Below, piece by piece: positions 27,421-34,957 of a DNA stretch of 64,000 nt (within the stretch, counting starts at the first letter, position 1; each line of letters starts with the position of its first letter). Under the pieces are notes generated by a model. The model worked only from the letters and a program-made list of their open reading frames with translations. It made no database searches and was not told the DNA's origin. Position numbers and translations under genes: made by a program. The DNA is from JBOFIQ01 sp051654905 (GTDB lineage: Bacteria > Actinomycetota > Actinomycetes > Propionibacteriales > Propionibacteriaceae): the NCBI GenBank assembly GCA_051654905.1, contig JBOFYY010000111.1, forward strand, positions 62,001-126,000, written 5' to 3'.

Positions 27421-28407
27421 TTATCCGCTGTACTCATTAGTTGCTGCCGTAGCTCCGCCTGCAGTCGCAGTAATCAGACCATTCTTGGTCATGAAGGCTT
27501 CCATTGCAGCAAACTTATCTACATCAAGTACCGCCGAGACTTCCCCTTGCGGAGCCCAGAATGGGATTGTCGCTTTAACGGTAGCGCGAGCAGCTTCCAT
27601 CGTGCGGTCATCCATCCCCGGAACGCGAGCAGCAGTTGCAGTTATGGCTTTTTCGGAATCTGCCACAATCTTTTTAATACTTTCGCAAGTTACTGCAACC
27701 ACAGATTTCACTACCTCAGGATGTGCTTTAGCAAATGCTTGGGTAGTAATAATCGACGTGCCTACCATCGGAATCTGATCGCCTAAAGAAACTTCAGTAA
27801 TATCGATTCCTGCCAGCTTAATTGCTACTGCATCATTGTTGCTATATCCCACAACGGCATCCACTTTGTTAGTGGAAAGAGCAGCTTGTGCGGTATATCC
27901 AATCTCAGTAATAGTGACGTCAGCTTCGGTTAGTCCCGCATTGCTTAGCGCAACTAATAATCCATACCAAGTAGATCCGTAACGACCCGGAACCCCAATA
28001 TGATGACCTCTCAAATCTGCCAAAGTACGAATCTGAGTGTCGCTACGAGCTATCACAGTAACTGGGAACTGGCGATAGTAGGAGCCAACAGTTATTAGAT
28101 CAGCACCGCGCGAACGAGCTTGCATCGCCTCATCGGCGCCAGCAACCACAATATGCTCAGTTCCAGCTAATAGCGCATCAAAGAGCCCTTCTTGGGTCCC
28201 GTGATGACGCAAAGTTGCGTTTAAACCACGGCTAGCAAAAAGCTTCTCATCTTCTGCTACATAGAATGGGCTAAATTGCACATTTGGAATATAGGTTAAT
28301 CCTATAGTTACCTTTTCAGTCGCCACCGGGGTGGATGCTTGAGGAGTACAGGCTGTAGCTGCAAGAGCGAGCGTACATAACCCAAGAAAATGACGTCTGT
28401 TCAGCAT
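27421..28407 (-). CDS. ribY: Riboflavin-type ABC transporter substrate-binding lipoprotein
   Basis: The 328 residues are an NMT1/ThiY-like periplasmic binding protein: TIGLTYIPNVQFSPFYVAEDE (about 33-53) is the family start, with FDALLAGTEHIVVAGADEA and GVPGRYGSTWYGLLVAL further on. The N-terminus has twin Arg (R4-R5) and a lipobox-like ATAC with Cys at 20, so it should be anchored by Lgt. Sequence alone suggests a thiamine-precursor or nitrate/sulfonate relative, but the FMN riboswitch upstream of the operon marks it as the RibY component of a riboflavin importer. It lies 3 nt after ribX. Confidence 0.83.
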   Translation of the reverse strand: MLNRRHFLGLCTLALAATACTPQASTPVATEKVTIGLTYIPNVQFSPFYVAEDEKLFASRGLNATLRHHGTQEGLFDALLAGTEHIVVAGADEAMQARSRGADLITVGSYYRQFPVTVIARSDTQIRTLADLRGHHIGVPGRYGSTWYGLLVALSNAGLTEADVTITEIGYTAQAALSTNKVDAVVGYSNNDAVAIKLAGIDITEVSLGDQIPMVGTSIITTQAFAKAHPEVVKSVVAVTCESIKKIVADSEKAITATAARVPGMDDRTMEAARATVKATIPFWAPQGEVSAVLDVDKFAAMEAFMTKNGLITATAGGATAATNEYSG

Positions 28408-28410
28408 GAA

Positions 28411-29184
28411 TTAGTCCTTTCGGTCATTGATAACAAGACCTGATCGATTAAGAGATCGGTATTCGACGCAACGAACAGCCATATGAGCAGTCATAGCTAG
28501 AGTGCACAAGACAATAATTGTTGACACCATTCCAGCAGTATCAACGCTGTCACGTTGCACGGTAAGTAACGTACCTAATCCGTGACCACCCATAACCATT
28601 TCGCCTACTACAGCACCGGTAACTGCCAAAGTTACCCCGTTACGAATACCGGCAAGAATGTAAGGCATCGCTAGTGGCAGCTCAATATCAACCAGCCGAC
28701 GATAGCTACCTGCCCCATCAAGCATGGCCGCACTGATTACGCCACCATCAATATGCCGTAATCCAACCAATGTTGCGATTACGATAGGGAAAAAGACCAT
28801 CACCGCGCACAGAGTTACTACTCCAGCTAATCCGTACCCAACCCAAAGCACCAAAAGTGGCGCTAGCGCCACTGCAGGAATAGCTTGGGTAGCGCCAAGA
28901 TAGGGGCCGATTGCAGCTGACGCCCATACAGATCGATGCAACCACAATCCCAACGGCAAAGCAATAACAATGCCTAAGACCGAGCCGCCCAATGCTGCAA
29001 TAGCAGTTTCGGTAACATAAGGCCAAAAACTTGCCGACGTCAGCAATCTACCCAACGTATGTACTACATCTATCGGTGAAGGAATAAGAAAAGCAGGAGC
29101 ATCAATGGAGCACCATTGCCATAGCACAACAATGACAACAGCAAAAATTAGTGGCGCTACCACGGCGCGCATTCGCGGTGTCAT
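28411..29184 (-). CDS. ribX: Riboflavin-type ABC transporter permease
   Basis: The 257 residues from ATG 29184 (GAAAGGTGG upstream) form a BPD_transp_1-type permease with about six spans and an EAA-like loop (VGLRHIDGGVISAAMLDGAG, about 140-160). A longer in-frame start at 29232 would fall in the riboswitch leader and is rejected. The pair ribX-ribY is controlled by the FMN riboswitch just upstream. No ATP-binding subunit gene is adjacent, so the importer must use an ATPase encoded elsewhere. Confidence 0.85.
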   Translation of the reverse strand: MTPRMRAVVAPLIFAVVIVVLWQWCSIDAPAFLIPSPIDVVHTLGRLLTSASFWPYVTETAIAALGGSVLGIVIALPLGLWLHRSVWASAAIGPYLGATQAIPAVALAPLLVLWVGYGLAGVVTLCAVMVFFPIVIATLVGLRHIDGGVISAAMLDGAGSYRRLVDIELPLAMPYILAGIRNGVTLAVTGAVVGEMVMGGHGLGTLLTVQRDSVDTAGMVSTIIVLCTLAMTAHMAVRCVEYRSLNRSGLVINDRKD

Positions 29185-29230
29185 TATCCACCTTTCTAGG
29201 AGCGATACCAACTCCAGGCAGGCGACGACC

Positions 29231-29258
29231 AAGGGCTGTTCACTTATCGAACAACCCT
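29231..29258 (-). promoter_or_regulatory. Expression-platform hairpin after the FMN riboswitch
   Basis: Arms 29231-29241 and 29248-29258 (AAGGGCTGTTC and GAACAACCCTT) form an 11-bp stem with one G-U pair and a 6-nt loop. The stem abuts and overlaps by two bases the P1 helix of the riboswitch. It has no U-tract, so a mutually exclusive terminator or a Rho/RBS-linked mechanism are both possible. Confidence 0.5.
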
Positions 29259-29393
29259 TGTGCTTCCTCCCATCCGGACTTTAACCGTCGGTCCCGGATT
29301 TTCACCGGATCAGCCGCTTAAGCTTTTAAAATAAACTAAAGCGGGTCGTGGACTATCACCACCGGTTCGGAATTACACCGACCCCGGAGCACA
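29257..29393 (-). ncRNA. FMN riboswitch (RFN element)
   Basis: Read on the minus strand, the conserved RFN cores are all present in order: CCGGGGTCGGTGTAATTCCG, ACCGGTGGTGATAGTCCACG, CTGATCCGGTGAAAATCCGG, GACCGACGGTTAAAGTCCGG and ATGGGAGGAAGC. The P1 closing stem pairs 29387-29393 with 29257-29263 (TTGTGCT/AGCACAA). It lies upstream of ribX-ribY and should repress them when FMN is plentiful. No other riboflavin gene is in the window. Confidence 0.96.
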
Positions 29394-29456
29394 ACTTGTT
29401 AGGTATACCTTACTACATCTAGCTATGGAGTTTTAACTTACCCCCGCTTGTTCAAA

Positions 29457-29508
29457 AATTAGGGTGACGAACCAACCCCCTATTAAGAGTCGTCTCGCCA
29501 CCCTAATT
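29457..29508 (-). terminator. Hairpin downstream of gatB
   Basis: Arms 29457-29466 (AATTAGGGTG) and 29499-29508 (CACCCTAATT) are a perfect 10-bp stem starting 4 nt after the gatB stop on the minus strand; the 32-nt loop contains partly paired bases. It separates gatCAB from the riboswitch leader. The leader promoter should lie in 29394-29456, where GGTATACC is a -10 candidate. Confidence 0.5.
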
Positions 29509-29512
29509 AAGA

Positions 29513-31009
29513 TCACACCGTTAATGCAGCAAGCACAAGTTCTCGCACTTTTGCTGCGTCAGCTTTACCTTTCATCTCTTTCATAACCGCACCGATAAGC
29601 GCGCCAGCAGCCTGTACTTTGCCGTCACGAATCTTTTGGGTAACATCAGGATTAGCAGCTATCACTGAACTTACTGCAGCCTGTAGCGCAGCATCATCGT
29701 GGACAATAGCCAACCCTCGTTTTTCAACAATTTGAGAAATCGTTCCTTCTTCAGCCAAGATTCCCTCAAAAACATCTCGCGCAAGTTTGTCAGTAATGAT
29801 TCCCGCATCGATAAGTTTTTGCACTTCAGCAACTTGAGCAGGAGTCACTCCTAGCTCAGCAAGCTCTGCCCCAGCTTCATTGGCACGACGTGCTAGATCA
29901 CCTGTCCACCATTTCCGAGCAACTTGTGGTGCAGCTCCTGCTAAAACAGTTGCTTCTACTAAATCAAGTGCCCCGCCATTGATTACGTCACGCATCTCTA
30001 GATCAGCAAAACCATATTCTGCTTGGAGTCGTTTGCGTTTGGTTGCTGGAGCTTCTGGGATCGTAGCTCGTAGCTGCTCAACCCATTCCCTGCTTGCTGC
30101 TACTGGAACTAGGTCCGGTTCTGGGAAATAACGATAATCTTCGGCTTGTTCTTTGGAACGCCCCGGAGTAGTTATTCCTTCAGCCTCTGACCACATACGG
30201 GTTTCCTGTTTGACCGTACCTCCAGCTTCAAGTACTGCTGCTTGACGACGAATCTCGTAAGTTAAAGCAGCCTCAATAGATTTTAGGGAGTTAACATTCT
30301 TGGTCTCAGTTCGCGTACCTAAGATCCCGGAGTCTTTCGGAGATAGTGACACATTCGCATCACAACGCAATGAACCTTGCTCCATTTTTACATCGGATAC
30401 CCCCAATGCCCGCATCATGTCACGCAGGAATCCCACATAGGCTTTAGCGACCTGTGGAGCTGCCGCCCTGGTACCGGGAATAATCTTGGTCACTATCTCA
30501 ATTAATGGTGTACCGGCACGGTTATAGTCCATCAACGAGTAATCGGCACCTTGGATACGCCCAGCTCCACCCATATGAAGTGATTTCCCAGCATCTTCTT
30601 CCATATGAGCACGCTCTACCTCAATACGGAACATTGAGCCATCTGCTAGTTCCACATCGACAAAACCCTCATAAGCGATGGGCTCATCATATTGCGAAGT
30701 CTGAAAATCCTTAGTCATGTCGGGATAGAAATAGTTCTTCCGAGCCATGCGACACCATTCAGCGATCTGACAGTTCAATGCCAAACCTATTCGAATCGCA
30801 GATTCCACCGCTTTGCCATTAATAACTGGTAAAGCTCCCGGTAGTCCCAAACACACTGGACAAGTATGTGAATTAGGTTCGCCACCAAATTCATTAATAC
30901 AAGAACAGAACATTTTTGTTGCAGTATTAAGTTCTACATGAACCTCAAGACCTAGCACCGGATCATATTTGGCAAGGGCTTGATCGTATTCCATTAATTC
31001 ATCGCTCAT
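29513..31009 (-). CDS. gatB: Asp/Glu-tRNA amidotransferase subunit B
   Basis: GatB activates the Asp or Glu on mischarged tRNA and binds the tRNA. The 498 residues show the signatures LGLEVHVELNTATKMFCSC (about 18-36) with the CxC zinc pair, the second CPVCLGLPG, DYNRAGTPLIEIVT and a C-terminal YqeY-like helical tail domain (about 350-498). It follows gatA by 2 nt and is the last gene of gatC-gatA-gatB. Confidence 0.97.
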   Translation of the reverse strand: MSDELMEYDQALAKYDPVLGLEVHVELNTATKMFCSCINEFGGEPNSHTCPVCLGLPGALPVINGKAVESAIRIGLALNCQIAEWCRMARKNYFYPDMTKDFQTSQYDEPIAYEGFVDVELADGSMFRIEVERAHMEEDAGKSLHMGGAGRIQGADYSLMDYNRAGTPLIEIVTKIIPGTRAAAPQVAKAYVGFLRDMMRALGVSDVKMEQGSLRCDANVSLSPKDSGILGTRTETKNVNSLKSIEAALTYEIRRQAAVLEAGGTVKQETRMWSEAEGITTPGRSKEQAEDYRYFPEPDLVPVAASREWVEQLRATIPEAPATKRKRLQAEYGFADLEMRDVINGGALDLVEATVLAGAAPQVARKWWTGDLARRANEAGAELAELGVTPAQVAEVQKLIDAGIITDKLARDVFEGILAEEGTISQIVEKRGLAIVHDDAALQAAVSSVIAANPDVTQKIRDGKVQAAGALIGAVMKEMKGKADAAKVRELVLAALTV

Positions 31010-31011
31010 GA

Positions 31012-32517
31012 CTACACCTGGCTCTCAATCGTAGGAATAAGATTCATCAAAGGTCCGCCCCAGCGATCTTCCAACAAAGCTTCTAATGCACCACCGACAC
31101 GGTAGAGCCGATCATCGCATAGCGGTGGAGCCATGACCTGAATACCTACTGGCAGTCCATCTTCTGGAGATAGCCCACACGGGAATGAGGCGGCAGGTAT
31201 ACCTGCCATATTAGATGGAATTGTGCACAAATCAGCTTTATACATAGCCATCGGATCATCGATACGCTCACCTATTTTGAACGCAGTAGTCGGAGTCGCT
31301 GGTGATACTAATACATCAACATTAGTAAAAGCTGTCTGAAAATCGCGGGCGATCAAAGTACGCACCTTTTGAGCTGAACCGTAATAGGCGTCATAATAGC
31401 CACTCGACAATGCATAGGTTCCTAGAATGATGCGTCGCTTAACTTCTTCACCAAATCCAGCACCGCGGGTCATATTCATTACTTCTTCAGCACTATGGGT
31501 ACCGTCATCGCCGCATCGTAATCCGTAACGCATACCGTCATAACGAGCAAGATTGGAGCTAGCTTCAGCAGGCAAAATTAAGTAGTACGCGGCAAGAGCG
31601 TAGTCGAAAGAAGGGCAAGAAACTTCAACAATTTCGGCACCAGCTTGCTGTAGTAACTCAACTGCTTCCTGGAAGCGTTGTTCCACTCCTGGAGCATAAC
31701 CTTCTCCGCCAAGTTCCTTAACTACCCCGATCCGCATTCCCTTAACATCACGCAGTTTCGCTGCGGCAACCACATCAGGAACCGGCTGATTTATGGAAGT
31801 TGAATCTAGCCGATCATATCCAGCAATCACCTCATGTAGCAGTGCCGCATCGAGAACATTACGCGCACACGGACCTGCTTGATCCAAAGACGATGCCAAC
31901 GCCAAAATCCCATAGCGCGATACCGCTCCATAGGTTGGCTTAATTCCTACCGTGCCAGTTACTGCACCCGGTTGACGAATAGAACCACCAGTATCTGTAC
32001 CAATAGCTAGTGGAGCTTCAAAGGCTGCCAGAGCTGCTGACGATCCACCGCCCGATCCGCCAGGAATACGATCCAATGCCCAAGGATTATGAGTAGGACC
32101 AAAGGCTGAAGTCTCAGTCGATGAACCCATAGCAAACTCATCTAGATTAGTTTTGCCTAGAATGACAATTCCAGCATCAACCATACGCTGAGTGATCGTG
32201 GCGTTATAAACTGGACGATAGTTTTCCAGCATCCGCGAGCCAGCTGTCGTAGCCAGACCTTCATAAGATACGAGATCTTTGAGGGCTAGCGGAATCCCAG
32301 CTAAGGCGCCCAGTTCTTCCCCAGCAGCACGTTTCTGGTCCACTGCAGCCGCGGTAGCTAATGCCCGGTCGGTATCGACACACAAAAAAGCATTTACGTA
32401 AATATCAACAGCATTAATGCGATCAAGATGGGCAGTAGTTAGCTCAACGGCTGATATTTCTTTCGAATCCAACAGCTCCAACATCTGTACTGCAGATAAT
32501 CCAATAACCTCGCTCAT
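31012..32517 (-). CDS. gatA: Asp/Glu-tRNA amidotransferase subunit A
   Basis: Glutaminase subunit of GatCAB that supplies ammonia. The 501 residues hold the amidase-signature catalytic triad: Lys in LALKDLVS (near residue 79), the cis-Ser in GGSGGGSSAALAAFE and the nucleophile Ser in GTDTGGSIRQPG (near 175). The C-terminal segment is complete. Its ATG overlaps the gatC stop (ATGA). Confidence 0.97.
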   Translation of the reverse strand: MSEVIGLSAVQMLELLDSKEISAVELTTAHLDRINAVDIYVNAFLCVDTDRALATAAAVDQKRAAGEELGALAGIPLALKDLVSYEGLATTAGSRMLENYRPVYNATITQRMVDAGIVILGKTNLDEFAMGSSTETSAFGPTHNPWALDRIPGGSGGGSSAALAAFEAPLAIGTDTGGSIRQPGAVTGTVGIKPTYGAVSRYGILALASSLDQAGPCARNVLDAALLHEVIAGYDRLDSTSINQPVPDVVAAAKLRDVKGMRIGVVKELGGEGYAPGVEQRFQEAVELLQQAGAEIVEVSCPSFDYALAAYYLILPAEASSNLARYDGMRYGLRCGDDGTHSAEEVMNMTRGAGFGEEVKRRIILGTYALSSGYYDAYYGSAQKVRTLIARDFQTAFTNVDVLVSPATPTTAFKIGERIDDPMAMYKADLCTIPSNMAGIPAASFPCGLSPEDGLPVGIQVMAPPLCDDRLYRVGGALEALLEDRWGGPLMNLIPTIESQV

Positions 32518-32810
32518 GCCGACTCTCCTAGAATTCGTGGCACCCGGAATCGCTCGTCTTCTGCGGCTGGCGCATTAGCAAGTGCTGCTGCTGCCGGTAG
32601 CGACGCACGCACGCAATCCTCGCGGAACACATTAACCATCGGCAAAGCATGCGATGTTGGGGGAATATCGGGCGTAGCAACTTCTGAAACGCGAGCAACT
32701 GACTCGAGGATAACCTCAAGCTGTGGGGCGAAGCGTTCAAGCTCCGCCGGGGTAAGGTCAATGCGCGCGAGCTGTCCAAGCCTGGCCACATCGTGGGGCG
32801 TGAGAGCCAC
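32514..32810 (-). CDS. gatC: Asp/Glu-tRNA amidotransferase subunit C
   Basis: Small subunit that stabilises GatA with GatB. The 98 residues begin with the family LTPHDVARLGQLARIDLTP and end with a RVPRIL-type motif. The start is GTG 32810 with AGGAG seven bases upstream. It heads gatC-gatA-gatB; the 128-bp gap to the divergent ACT gene must hold both promoters. Confidence 0.95.
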   Translation of the reverse strand: MALTPHDVARLGQLARIDLTPAELERFAPQLEVILESVARVSEVATPDIPPTSHALPMVNVFREDCVRASLPAAAALANAPAAEDERFRVPRILGESA

Positions 32811-32938
32811 GTTAATACTCCTGATGTCTGGATAAAAGAATCACAACTAATCTTATCTTTGCTCTATCTTAATCTACCCAAACCACTATCTTTACTGTTT
32901 ATTTTTCGTGAGCCTAGCTATACCTAAAGGGTCGATAG
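32811..32938. promoter_or_regulatory. Divergent promoter region between gatC and ACT protein
   Basis: A 128-bp A+T-rich gap. On the plus strand TAGCTATACC lies 16-25 nt before the ACT gene and contains a TATACC -10 candidate, like that near the riboswitch leader. No palindromic operator was found. Confidence 0.3.
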
Positions 32939-33577
32939 ATGCAAGACTTAGGTGTGCTTTTAATGCGAGTATCGATTCCAGACCGTCCCGGATCATTAGG
33001 TGCTGTTACTACAGCTATGGGAACTGTCGGCGCTGATATCCACGCAGTTGAAATGGTAGAACGTCTCCCCCAAGGTACAGTTATTGCTGACTTTATGATG
33101 ACTCTCCCTACCGGGATTCTTCCAGATGCACTAGTAAGTGCTTGCACAGCTCTTGAGGGCGTTGAAGAAATGTGGCTATCTACCTATCCAGAGTCTTGGG
33201 GCTTAGAGTCAGATATTCATGTACTTAACCGTATGTCGTTAGAACCAGATCAAGCCGCCGAAATTCTTACTGACGCTGCCCCTGTTGTATTCCACTGTCA
33301 CTGGGCAATTCTTGCAGATCGACGTACGATGCAGCCCATCTACGCTACTTCGATGGCGCCAGAATTATCTTCGACGAATCTTGAACTCTTTGCACCGCTA
33401 GATCATTTACATCGACAAACTCTTACCGATGGATGGCTGCCCCATTGGGGAGAATCTGTGGTTATTACTGCCCCCGTAAAACCTCACCGCACCATTATTT
33501 TAGGTCGCCAAGGTGGCCCAGAATGGCTAGATTCTGAAATTGCTCGACTACGTTTCCTTGCTGGAATGGCGCACTAA
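32939..33577 (+). CDS. ACT-domain protein
   Basis: Likely an amino-acid-sensing protein of unknown target. The 212 residues start with an ACT domain (about 6-75): RVSIPDRPGSLGAVTTAMGTVGADIHAVE is a clear beta-alpha-beta ligand fold, with the ligand-site Gly in the DRPGSLG turn. The rest (about 85-212) has no recognised domain. A homologous gene lies between gatC and ligA in mycobacteria, so the context is conserved. AAGGGTCG precedes ATG 32939. Confidence 0.85.
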   Translation: MQDLGVLLMRVSIPDRPGSLGAVTTAMGTVGADIHAVEMVERLPQGTVIADFMMTLPTGILPDALVSACTALEGVEEMWLSTYPESWGLESDIHVLNRMSLEPDQAAEILTDAAPVVFHCHWAILADRRTMQPIYATSMAPELSSTNLELFAPLDHLHRQTLTDGWLPHWGESVVITAPVKPHRTIILGRQGGPEWLDSEIARLRFLAGMAH

Positions 33578-33580
33578 AAA

Positions 33581-33787
33581 CTACCCTTTTAGGTACTTGA
33601 AATAGATAAAGATAGCCCAACCAAGCAGCGCAGAAAAAGCAAGGATAAAAGCAATAACTGCTAGAGTGCGCCCCCACCACTTACGTCGTGTAGACGAAAC
33701 TTTCTGCGGCCCCCATTCACCTACGTTGGGCTGCACTCGTATTGGCGTAGTGCCATTGAGATTTAGATTGCTGAAACCGCGTGCCAT
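33581..33787 (-). CDS. Small single-span membrane protein
   Basis: No assigned function. The 68 residues have a polar, Asn/Pro-containing N-terminus, a basic patch (STRRKWWGR, about 32-40) and one hydrophobic span at about 42-64 (N-in orientation expected). The start ATG 33787 has GGGAG one base upstream and lies 9 nt after the AI-2E permease stop, which supports a real gene in an operon. It converges on the ACT gene with a 3-nt gap. Confidence 0.65.
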   Translation of the reverse strand: MARGFSNLNLNGTTPIRVQPNVGEWGPQKVSSTRRKWWGRTLAVIAFILAFSALLGWAIFIYFKYLKG

Positions 33788-33796
33788 ACTCCCAGC

Positions 33797-34933
33797 TTAG
33801 TCTTGATTGGGAAGAATATCTGATTTACGTAGCCGATGAGGAGTACCGGCAGTAGCAGGTTTAGCTGCAATAAAGGCATTGAGCCATCTATTTCGTGGAT
33901 CTGCATCAACCATCACAGCTTTGACTAAAAGCGTAGCTGGCAGTGCCAGAATCGCCCCTAGCGCACCCATAACCCAAGCCCAGAAAAGTAATGATAAGAA
34001 CGAAACTGTCGCAGTAACTCCCACTGCATCACCAGCAAATTTCGGTTGGATAACTGATTGCACCACAAAGTTTAAGAGTGCATAAGCGATAACCACAGCA
34101 AGAGCAGCCATCGGACCGCCTTCTAAGAGCGCCATCAAAGCTGGTGGTATCAGACCAATAACAAAACCAACATTCGGAATGTAGTTAGTTACAAAGGACA
34201 GTACCGCCCATACCCCAGCAAGCGGAACATGTAATGCCAGTAAGACGGCATAATCAAGCAATGCCACGATCAGACCGAAAACGGTAGAAACAACCCAGTA
34301 GCGACGAACTCCGGTCGCAAATGATTCCAGAGCTTCTACTAGAGATGGATTGTGGTCACGAGCAATAGCAAGACGCTGACTAAAACCACTCATATCCATC
34401 ATCATGAAGATCAGAACTGTCACTATGACAACAATTAGAGATACTGTACTGGACAAGCCAGCAGCTGCTTTTTGAACAAATCCCATAATGCTACTGGGAT
34501 CTATTTTTTTAAGTCCAGTCTGTAGTTGTTCGGTACCAATACCAAACCCTGAAAGCCACATCAAAGTGTTGTCATAAAGCGTGGAAAACTTATCTTTATA
34601 TTGCGGCAAAGTCTCTACAAGCGACGCTACTGCCCATCCTAACGATGCAAAAAATGCCACCAAGATAGTAATAACGGTTAGTCCAGAAATAACCGAACCG
34701 ATCCATGCTGGCACATTACGTCGTCGCAACGCCCGTTGAATGGGATATGCGGCAATCATCAGGTTTAATGCGAAAAAAGTAGGAGCAATAATGTCGTTGA
34801 GGCTTTGAACCCCTTGGAGCGTTATCCAACCAGCCGCCAAAGTTAGCAGAAAAATGAGGCTCTGCGGCACGCCATAACGAGAACTAGGGCGCTGATCATC
34901 CACTGCTGGTTTAGTATCGGTACTCAATGACAT
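33797..34933 (-). CDS. AI-2E/PerM-family membrane permease
   Basis: Polytopic protein of the UPF0118/AI-2E exporter family; substrate unknown. The 378 residues hold about seven to eight spans. The family signature is in the C-terminal half: FVTNYIPNVGFVIGLIPPALMALL (about 248-272) and YALLNFVVQSVIQPKFAGDAVG (about 288-310). A cytoplasmic basic tail follows (about 345-378). A second member, encoded at 55424, lies in a different context, so this actinomycete has at least two. Confidence 0.88.
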   Translation of the reverse strand: MSLSTDTKPAVDDQRPSSRYGVPQSLIFLLTLAAGWITLQGVQSLNDIIAPTFFALNLMIAAYPIQRALRRRNVPAWIGSVISGLTVITILVAFFASLGWAVASLVETLPQYKDKFSTLYDNTLMWLSGFGIGTEQLQTGLKKIDPSSIMGFVQKAAAGLSSTVSLIVVIVTVLIFMMMDMSGFSQRLAIARDHNPSLVEALESFATGVRRYWVVSTVFGLIVALLDYAVLLALHVPLAGVWAVLSFVTNYIPNVGFVIGLIPPALMALLEGGPMAALAVVIAYALLNFVVQSVIQPKFAGDAVGVTATVSFLSLLFWAWVMGALGAILALPATLLVKAVMVDADPRNRWLNAFIAAKPATAGTPHRLRKSDILPNQD

Positions 34934-34957
34934 CGGGCTATTTCCTTGCTGGTGAAA

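Noticed and set aside
29257..29393. THI-box (TPP) riboswitch, suggested by the ThiY-like binding protein
   Set aside because: The conserved blocks match the RFN (FMN) element in order, and no TPP core was found.
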